Below are positions 56,516 through 64,000 of a stretch of DNA of 64,000 bases, one piece after another; position 1 is the stretch's first letter; each line of letters opens with the position of its first letter. The notes under the pieces were generated by a model. That model made no database searches and was not told where the DNA came from. It saw only the letters and a program-made list of their open reading frames with translations. Where the stretch lies: the NCBI GenBank assembly GCA_029204045.2, contig CM055067.1, forward strand, positions 30,578,838-30,642,837, in the 5' to 3' direction. Origin of the DNA: Tillandsia leiboldiana (Eukaryota > Streptophyta > Magnoliopsida > Poales > Bromeliaceae). The position numbers and the translations under genes were made by a program.

Positions 56516-57539
56516 TGTAGAACACCGGGTTTTGGATGACGCACCGACCTTGCAGGATGGTGCGGTGCGGAGGAATTTGCCTTGGATGTGTCCCATTTGT
56601 GTTTGCAGAGGAGTTCGGGTTGATTTGGATCCCCGCGGAAGCCTCTGCTTGTTTCGGGCTTTGTACGCGTTAGGTGACTGGTACGGGAAGCGCCGACACC
56701 GCTATGGGTTGCAGAAAATTGGGAAACACTTGGAGCAGGTGTATTTACTGTTTACAGCGAGGTTCGGGAGGTTCCGGACTGGCGCGGAGGACCCGGAGGC
56801 AAAAAGTGAGTCGGAACTGGCATTTTTTGGAGCCGGTATTTGATTTGAGCACCCCGACTCAACGGTCGAGCTTTTTGAGGAGAAAAAGCTGTGGACACGC
56901 GTACTTTTGATTTACAGCGAGGTTCGGGAGGTTCCGGACTGGCGCGGAGGACCCGGAGGCAAAAAGTGAGTCGGAACTGGCATTTTTGGAGCCGGTATTT
57001 GATTTGAGCACCCCGACTCAACGGTCGAGCTTTTTGAAGAGAAAAAGCTGTGAGCGCGTGTACTTTGGAATTACAGCGGAGCTCGGGAGGTTCCGGGCAG
57101 CGGCGGAGAGCCCGAAGACCAAAAGTGAGTTGGAGTTGGGTTTTGGAATTAAATTAATTAAGTTAATTAATTTATATAAAGCTGTTGCTTTATAAAACCC
57201 CCCCCCCCCTCCACCTCTGTAGCAAAGAGAAAAAGGAAAAGAGAAAGAATGAAAGGAAAGGAAAAGAGAAGAAGGAAGAAGAAGATGGAGGAATTGGAGA
57301 GGGTTCTTGAGCTTTTCTTCCCCGAGCGAGGGCGTGGAGCCGAGCGAGGACCGGCGTGCCGCGAGGAGGTTGGTTTATTTTATTTTATTTCATTCTTTTC
57401 ACTCTTTTCTTCTCCCCGGTGGCCGGAGCCTTGCGGCTAGTCGTCCGGCGCGTGGCCGGGGGAGGCGCTTGGGCGCCGCGCGCAGCTGCGCCCTGCTGCC
57501 AAGGTGGGACAGCAGGGCGCCGGGCTGCACAGGGGCGGC

Positions 57540-59060
57540 ATGGTGCCGCGCGGCCCTGCAGGCTGCGCGCTGGGCGCGCGGCACTGCAGGGGTGCCGCGC
57601 GGGCATCCCCTGTGCCGCGCGGCCTGGCGGGCCGCGCGGGGCGCGCGGCCCTGCAGGGGTGCCGCGCGGGCAGCCCCTGTGCCGCGCGGCCTTGCAGGCC
57701 GCCCGGGGCGCGCGGCACTGTAAGGTGCCGCGCGGGCGGCCTTGGGGCCGCGCGGCCCTGCAGGCCGCGCGCTGGGCGCGCGGCACTGCAGGGGTGCCGC
57801 GCGGGCAACCCCTGTGCCGCGCGACCTTGCAGGCCGCGCGCTGTGCGCGCGGCACTGCAAGGTGCCGCGCGGGCCTGCGGGCCGCGCCCGTGGGCGCGTG
57901 GCCCTGCAGGGGGCCCCGCGCGGGCGGCCCTGTGCCGCGCGGGCCCGCGGGCCGCGCCCGTGGGCGCGCGGCCCTGCGGGGGGCCCCGCGCGGGCGGCCC
58001 TGTGCCGCGCGGGCCTGCGGGCCGCGCCCGTGGGCGCGCGGCCCTGCAGGGAGCCCCGCGCGGGCGGCCCTGTGCCGCGCGGGCCCGCGGGCCGCGCCCG
58101 TGGGCGCGCGGCCCTGCGGGGGCCCCGCGCGGGCGGCCCTGCGCCGCGCGGGCCTGCAGGCCGCGCCCTTGGGCGCGCGGCGCTGCAGGGTCCCCGCGCG
58201 TGCGGCCTTGTGCCGCGCGGGCCTGTAGGCCGCGCCCTTGGGCGCGCGGCCCTGCAGGGGCCCCGCGCGGGCGGCCCTGTGCCGCGCGGGCCTGCAGGCC
58301 GCGCCCTTGGGCGCGCGGCGCTGCAGGGGCCCCGCGCGGGCGGCCTTGTGCCGCGCGGGCCTGCGGGCCGCGCCCGTGGGCGCGCGGCCCTGCAGGGGGC
58401 CCCGCGCGGGCGGCCCTGTGCCGCGCGGGCCCGCGGGCCGCGCCCGTGGGCGCGCGGCCCTGCGGGGGCCCCGCGCGGGCGGCCCTGCGCCGCGCGGGCC
58501 TGCCAGGCCGCGCCCTTGGGCGCGCGGCCCTGCAGGGGCCCCGCGCGGGCGGCCCTGTGCCGCGCGGGCCTGCAGGCCGCGCCCTTGGGCGCGCGGCGCC
58601 ACAGGGGCCCCGCGCGGGCGGCCTTGTGCCGCGCGGGCCTGCGGGCCGCGCCCGTGGGCGCGCGGCCCTGCAGGGGGCCCCGCGCGGGCGGCCCTGTGCC
58701 GCGCGGGCCTGCGGGCCGCGCCCGTGGGCGCGCGGCCCTGCGGGGGCCCCGCGCGGGCGGCCCTGCGCCGCGCGGGCCTGCAGGCCGCGCCCTTGGGCGC
58801 GCGGCGCTGCAGGGGCCCCGCGCGGGCGGCCTTGTGCCGCGCGGGCCTGCAGGCCGCGCCCTTGGGCGCGCGGCCCTGCAGGGGCCCCGCGCGGGCGGCC
58901 CTGTGCCGCGCGGGCCTGCAGGCCGCGCCCTTGGGCGCGCGGCGCTGCAGGGGCCCCGCGCGGGCGGCCTTGTGCCGCGCGGGCCTGCAGGCCGCGCCCG
59001 TGGGCGCGCGGCGCTGCAGGGGCCCCGCGCGGGCGGCCTTGTGCCGCGCGGGCTTGCTGG
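57540..59060 (+). repeat. GC-rich 69-bp tandem array of the D 3' LTR
   Basis: About seventeen 69-bp units follow five or six diverged shorter ones. The 12-bp palindrome GGCCTGCAGGCC recurs. Open frames of about 600 codons run on both strands. Confidence 0.9.
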
Positions 59061-59574
59061 GCGCCGCGCGGGCCGCTGGGCCAACGCCGCGCGGCTGGGT
59101 TTTGGGGGCCGTGCAGCTGCGCCGCATTGGCCGCGCAGGCTGCGACTCGGCGACGCGCCGCGGCGTGTGTGCGCGATGGGTTTTCCGCGCAACGCGCGGC
59201 GTTTCTCGTCGCCGGATGGGTTTCTTTCGCCTTTGTGAGCGCGGTTTTAGCCGCATGTTTTTCTGATCCCGGTCCCTCTTCTTATCTCGCAGTTGTGGCA
59301 TAGTGTTAGCTTCTCACGTGGCCAGGGGCGCGTGTTTTGCCGCGTGGAGCTGCGGGATCGCATCGGGACCTCCGTTTGGCGCACGGTTTTCGCGGATGGA
59401 TCGCAGGTGGGTTGGTTTCTCCCAAGGAACTACGGATTGCCTTTTATGCTTCCGAATGCAAAGGTATCGTATCCTTACTATCAGGTATTTGCGGAACAGT
59501 CGTGCAAGTCGAGGGTTGTTGTTTCCGACTTGGACACGAGTGTTAGTCGCATCGTTAGAGTATACGAGTTGTAC

Positions 59575-60085
59575 TGGCAGAGTTACCAGAGGGGTATAGA
59601 TCACTGGCTGAGTTACCAGATGAGTAGATACCACTGGCAGAGTTACCAGATGGGTATAAATCACTGGCTGAGTTACCAGATGAGTAGATACCACTGGCAG
59701 AGTTACCAGAGGGGTATAAATCACTGGCTGAGTTACCAGATGAGCAGATACCACTGGCAGAGTTACCAGAGGGGTATAGATCACTGGCTGAGTTACCAGA
59801 TGAGTAGATACCACTGGCAGAGTTACCAGAGGGGTATAAATCACTGGCTGAGTTACCAGATGAGCAGATACCACTGGCGGAGTTACCAGATGGGTATAAA
59901 TCACTGGCTGAGTTACCAGATGAGCAGATACCACTGGCGGAGTTACCAGATGGGTATAAATCACCGGCTGAGTTACCAGATGAGTAGATACCACTGGCAG
60001 AGTTACCAGATGGGTATAAATCACTGGCTGAGTTACCAGATGTGTAGATATCACTGGCTGAGTTACCAGATAGATAGTTATGCCC
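59575..60085 (+). repeat. 60-bp tandem repeats of the D 3' LTR
   Basis: Eight units matching 49835-50345 almost base for base, including the order of AGAGGGG and AGATGGG variants. Confidence 0.9.
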
Positions 60086-60323
60086 TGGCCGAGTCACCAG
60101 GTGGTTACTAGAAAGGATTGAGGTGGCCTTCTAGTGTCTTGTAGAGTTCTAGCAGTCCCAGTGCGGGGGCGGAAACTATGGGCGCCTAAGCCTACAGCAT
60201 GTTCTTGTTTGATAAGGGCTGTAGGGGGCGCAGACGTTCGTAGTTTCCAGGCCTCCCGTGAGAGAGACTGAGAACTTACTTCCAGCATTGCATTGAGACA
60301 TGTAGCGATAGATTCATTTCCAG

Positions 60324-60355
<32 letters not shown>

Positions 60356-60792
60356 TTGTGTTTTTGTCTCCAGCAGACTGAGTGGGTGTACCGTGGGGTT
60401 AGCTTTGGTGCCCACTGAGATCTGACTGTTGCAGTAGATCTCACACCCGCTGTGATGACAGGTGTTCCTGAGGCGACCGTTCCAGGTTTGGCTCATTCGG
60501 AGCTTTCTGACCGAGGTATGCGCGTGGCTGGCTAGCTCCTACCCGAGTCGGTGGTGTCGGTGTAGTGTCTCTTGTACTTTTCAGTTTCCACTTTTGTACT
60601 TATGTTGGGGGTGCTAGTGGACTGGTGTACTTGGACTTTTCACCGCTTAGTGTTTCAGCTTCCTTTCAGCTCTGATACTTGTTAGCTATAGATCTCTTTT
60701 GCAGGTTAGACGCTTCGTCTGTACGGCAGTTTCCGTACAGACGGCGGATCTGTTGGCGAGCCCGGGTCGCAGCTCGACCCCGGGGCGTGACA

Positions 60793-61497
60793 ATCACCAC
60801 CGAACACGACCTTGCCTCCAAAGACTCCATACTCAATCCCACGAATCGGGGTGATTCATCTGCCAAAGCTGGCTCACTCGATCGATGATCCCACAGCCTA
60901 TCTATTGTCAACAGTCCACCCTGCCCCAGTGCCCCAGCACTAAATGTCAGCACGGAGGGGGCTACTCGCTACTCCAACAACTGTGTCACCTCGCTGCTCC
61001 GACAACTGTGTCACCTCACTGCTCCGACAACTGTGTCACCTCACTCAGCTGCCCACTCCGCCGCCGATCTGCCTCTAACACTCCTACTCTCTGGGTCCGA
61101 AGCTCTCAAACTCCAAATCTGCGTATCCGGCCCGAAACAACCAGCTCAGACCCAACTGCTGCACAAGGTGCACACGGGTCAGAACCCAGCGTCGGGGAGA
61201 CACCGCTCACCACGACAAAACCGCAAATCAGCACACCACGAACACTCGACCCAATCTAGAGAAAGTCAGGGACACCCCCCTACTTCTGTAACTTTATGTT
61301 GTCCGCAGCCAACATAACTGTCCCACAGAAATAGGATATGTCGATCCCTCTTCCCTCACAGGAAGAGTCAAATAAATAAATCACCAACATTCACAAAATA
61401 TCACGTCTCTCACGCCCTATCATCCTAGGGTCCGCCAAAAGCCTAGTGTTTCCTAAGTCCCAACTGACCTATCCCTAAGCTCTGATACCACCTAATC
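60793..61497 (-). pseudogene. gag: Gag N-terminus and primer site of element E
   Basis: On the minus strand the tRNA-Met primer site is at 61479-61490, seven bases after the LTR. Text at 60880-61030 aligns with gag remnant 2 of C (32640-32780), including GAGTAGCCCCCTCCGTG-type sequence and a variable GACAACTGTGTCACCTC repeat at about 60980-61045. Stops are frequent. The D element cuts it at 60792. Confidence 0.7.
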
Positions 61498-62556
61498 TGT
61501 CACGCCCCGGGTGTAAACCAGAACCTTGGCCTGTCTACAGATCCGCTGTGCACACAGAATTTTCCGCGTACACGAAGCGCCAGCAACCTGCTCAGATATA
61601 AGAGATAAAATAAAGAGCAATAAAAACAGAGCTGAATTAAAAACTACTACATCTCATACTGAAGCTGGAAATAAAATACAGTACATCTGTAAAAATAATA
61701 CATCTGTCACTCCCAGCTCACCAAAATAAATACAACCTGCTGGCAAAAGCCAGACCCAAAAGTAAAAGTACAACCGTCTGAGGAAAAATGGGTACACCAA
61801 CAGTCCAGCTAACTCGCTCATCCTTCCTCGAGATCTATCTACTCAGCCGTCCTCTCTCCTCAACCCGCTGCTGAAAGCCTAGCAGCTCCCGCATAAGACA
61901 CTGCAAAACAAAGGAGAAGAATAGGAGGGAAAGAAGAATGGGGGCGAGAACTACTAGTAAACCAGTAGCCTCCCCAAGTGGGTAAAGCCTCAAACTCCGA
62001 CGCACCCACTAGGTCTACTAGAGACAAAAGGGGAAAGAAGAGGTTGTAAGCTATAAACAGAACTGCTGAGGAAAAGAAGCTACCACTACTATGCCTCTAA
62101 ATGAAATCCGAAAATGGAATAACCGCAAGTATGCATCAGTAACCTACCGTCCAGATAAACCCAATCTACCCACCAGTAAAAACTGGTACTGCCTGCTGCC
62201 GCCCTCATCATCGGGCATGTAAAGCCACGCCGATGTGATAGCAATACTCCTGCTGCCGCCCTCATCATCGGGCAACTAAAGCCGCGCCGATGTGATAGCA
62301 AAACTCAATAACTGCCTGACCCCCACGCTCCGGAGGGGAACTCGAGGGGAGCTACCCACACGAGGAAAGTAACCATGTCACAAGTATCATAAAAGCAGGA
62401 CTGGATCACTACAATGCCTAAGTGGAACAAATCCCTCCACTAAAGAAACCCCGATCCCCAATCTGATGCATAAGTGAACATCCGGTCAATCGCCCAACAT
62501 CCACGATTACCGCAATACCCCACAATCTATAATCAAGTCCAATAACCGACACCCGG
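61498..62556 (-). repeat. Right LTR of element E, 3' part
   Basis: On the minus strand it ends GGGGCGTGACA at 61498. It is closely similar to the A LTR at 13920-15000, including the terminal hairpin, the CCTAGTGGG-type stem region and minisatellite units with GCCGCCCTCATCATCGGGCA. It is interrupted at 62557. Confidence 0.85.
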
Positions 62557-64000
62557 TGTCACGCCCCGGAGGTTTAAATGTGCGGAAAACGTATATCTCT
62601 TTTTCTTTTTTTGTAACAACTCCACTCTCCGGTACGTGCCAGACCCGCCACACATACAAATTCGCCCCACAAACGGACAGAGCCTCCTTTGTGTGTGCAC
62701 GGCGTCACATTCGCGATTTGCACTTTAACCACAATAGTCAGGATAACAACTAAAGATAGAGAAGGGAGAAGGTAATCATACAACATTTCGACTAAGGCCA
62801 CCAGGTTTTGAAAGGATAAATCCACGGGTTTATACGACGGTGCCCACACGACACCTTATTCTTTTCAAAATCAAATTTTGCAAACCCTTTCTTTATTCGA
62901 AAATGGCCGAACTAAGAGGAAGATAAAGGAAAGCGTTCATCACAAGATTTTAGCGTCCACAACATCCACATTAAAGAGAAACCACCTGCTACCTAACAAA
63001 TCAAACTAACCAAAAGCATAAAGGAAAGGTATCTAGCCACAGTACGAAGCTACGGTCGTCTAGTCGAAACCTCACCGTCGTCCTGGAGCCCACCCCTGAC
63101 CGAACCTGTCACAGTGTGGGAAGTCAGTGACAAAAAGAGTAAGAGGTAGGTGTAAAAGATGTAAGATGTTATCAGTATTAAAAGGAAAGCAAACCAATAA
63201 GCCAAAGCACCCAATCTCCCCCCTCATGAATCCACAGTAACCCTCATGTAAATCGAAACAGAGCACCTGCCAAACGATCTAAAGACCTCTGGCGAACGAA
63301 GATACCTTGCTCTCACCTTGATGCTTCAACCCCTCCATAGTACTTGTGCAGCACCGTAAGTAACCGCGAGGTGTCCCCACTACGTCACCTTCACCTTTGT
63401 GGGGTACACGGGTAAACATACCACCTATCCGGAAAAGTACATCAGTCTGGTGGCCAAACCGCCGGTGTGCGTGTAAGCAGCCATGAGCATAATGGCCGGA
63501 ATCAGCGCGTAATATAAAGCACCGCGACACCCAGTCGCCACAGATAGTAATAAGAAAGGGATACTCACGCGAAAAGGGGTTAGTCACAATCCATTTGCAC
63601 ATCTACTTTACTCTTACGCATTACCCGGTAAACCCATACTTCAACAACGCACGAAAAGGGTACCCACCTCAAGTTGGGTCGAATGAAACTCCCGGAGCCG
63701 AACCACGCCCTCGAACAACTCCAGGACCTACAAAGTCCCCAAAAGAAACAACTGGTCATACTCGACTCGCTAGAAGAACTGAGACCCCGCTCGCGCCAAG
63801 TGAGGGCGGCAAGCCGAGCAGCGGCGGCGGCGCGACCTTGCGCGGGCACCTGCCTCGTGCAGCGCACCGCATGCGACACGGCCCCGCGCGAGCACCTGCC
63901 GCGCGTCGCGGCACCGCATGGCGCACCGCACCGCGCAGCACGAGCAGTTGCCCCCGCGCGACGGCACCGCACGGCGCGCCGCACCTTCCAGCGCGCGTAC
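62557..64000 (-). mobile_element. B-family gypsy LTR, minus strand, cut by the window end
   Basis: On the minus strand it ends TTTAAACCTCCGGGGCGTGACA-like at 62557, the same end as the B LTR at 3742, and matches 2100-3742 throughout. The GC-rich block at 63780-64000 corresponds to about 2100-2350. The preceding CCCGG (62552-62556) would be its target duplication; the other copy is outside. Confidence 0.85.

Larger units (their letters stand above)
42688..60792 (+). mobile_element. Gypsy element D with long GC-rich LTRs, no intact genes
   Basis: It begins TGTAGAACACC at 42688 and ends GGGGCGTGACA at 60792, with perfect duplications ATCAC at 42683-42687 and 60793-60797. The 5' LTR (42688-51055) holds a reversed solo D LTR. 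A primer site, gag remnant, degenerate pol and purine tract follow, then the 3' LTR (56516-60792). Between 49366 and 50... 51055 and 59100-60792 I counted only about five LTR differences, so insertion is recent. A gap and duplication distort 51622-53975. Its interior is homologous to that of C. Confidence 0.92.
56516..60792 (+). repeat. 3' LTR of element D
   Basis: This intact 4277-bp LTR runs TGTAGAACACC to GGGGCGTGACA and is the best reference copy of the family. It has the doubled segment (56745-57065), TATA motifs near 57173-57196, a C-run, a GC array (57540-59060), a 60-bp array (59575-60085), an ATCT microsatellite and a terminal hairpin (60717-60742). Confidence 0.95.
1..64000 (-). mobile_element. 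Outer Ty3/gypsy element E (chromovirus type), both ends beyond the window
   Basis: This element frames the whole window. Read on the minus strand, its right-hand LTR starts at 61498, with the reverse complement of the primer site (TGGTATCAGAGC) at 61479-61490. Gag remnants lie at 60793-61497, 42623-42687 and 23941-24760, reverse transcriptase at 22331-22730, and integrase plus the polypurine tract at 22011-22330. The left-hand LTR boundary is at 22010, where the minus strand reads TGTGAGGACCC. The order gag, RT, integrase, polypurine tract is correct for gypsy. Flanks of the nested elements rejoin homologous positions, for example the gag text across 24760/42623 and across 42687/60793. The outer LTR ends are not visible, so no target duplication can be checked. 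Confidence 0.75.

Noticed and set aside
57385..59303. Similar frames of about 600 codons in the D 3' LTR
   Set aside because: Same repeat array as in the 5' LTR; open in five frames at once and confined to LTR sequence.

Overview
The window is non-genic plant DNA made almost entirely of LTR retrotransposons inserted into one another. I found no host protein gene, tRNA gene or intact rRNA gene. The evidence for a plant, most likely an angiosperm with a large repeat-rich genome, is a Ty1/copia element of SIRE/Maximus type with an env-like gene, several Ty3/gypsy families of chromovirus (Tekay/Del) type with LTRs of 2.4-4.5 kb and initiator-tRNA-Met primer sites, and Cassandra miniature elements carrying 5S rRNA-derived sequence. 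The species cannot be named from the sequence. Family letters A-F are mine.

Layout. The frame is a minus-strand gypsy element (E). Part of its left LTR lies at 772-1112 and 21592-22010, its broken interior at 22011-61497, and its right LTR from 61498. In its left LTR sit the end of an A-family LTR (1-771) and a complete 20.5-kb copia element (1113-21591, target duplication CGCTG). The copia element itself holds three solo gypsy LTRs: B at 1368-3742, A at 7577-10852 and A on the minus strand at 13920-17613. Its polyprotein and env-like genes are recognisable but broken by stops, frameshifts and one of the insertions.

The interior of E carries a truncated copia LTR (22731-23940), a solo C LTR (24761-42622, duplication CGCGC) and element D (42688-60792, duplication ATCAC). 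Inside the solo C LTR sits a complete C element (25791-39993, duplication CCTTG). The 5' LTR of that C element holds a Cassandra array (27463-29022) that was itself hit by another Cassandra (28042-28617), and its 3' LTR holds a solo F LTR (34675-37373). The 5' LTR of D holds a solo D LTR in opposite orientation (44605-48525). D also contains a 100-N gap flanked by a 2.25-kb near-exact duplication that looks like an assembly artefact. The right LTR of E is broken by a minus-strand B LTR (62557 to the window end).

C and D have no intact coding capacity, yet their LTR pairs are nearly identical, so they probably moved recently with proteins supplied in trans. The most interesting signals are structural: hairpins next to the 3' end of every gypsy LTR family, with compensatory base changes between families; a second conserved stem farther inside the LTRs; a candidate private promoter and leader intron before the copia env-like gene; and a 30-bp minisatellite shared by the D LTR and the interiors of C and D. 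Very long open frames in the 69-bp and 60-bp repeats are by-products of repeat periods divisible by three, not genes.
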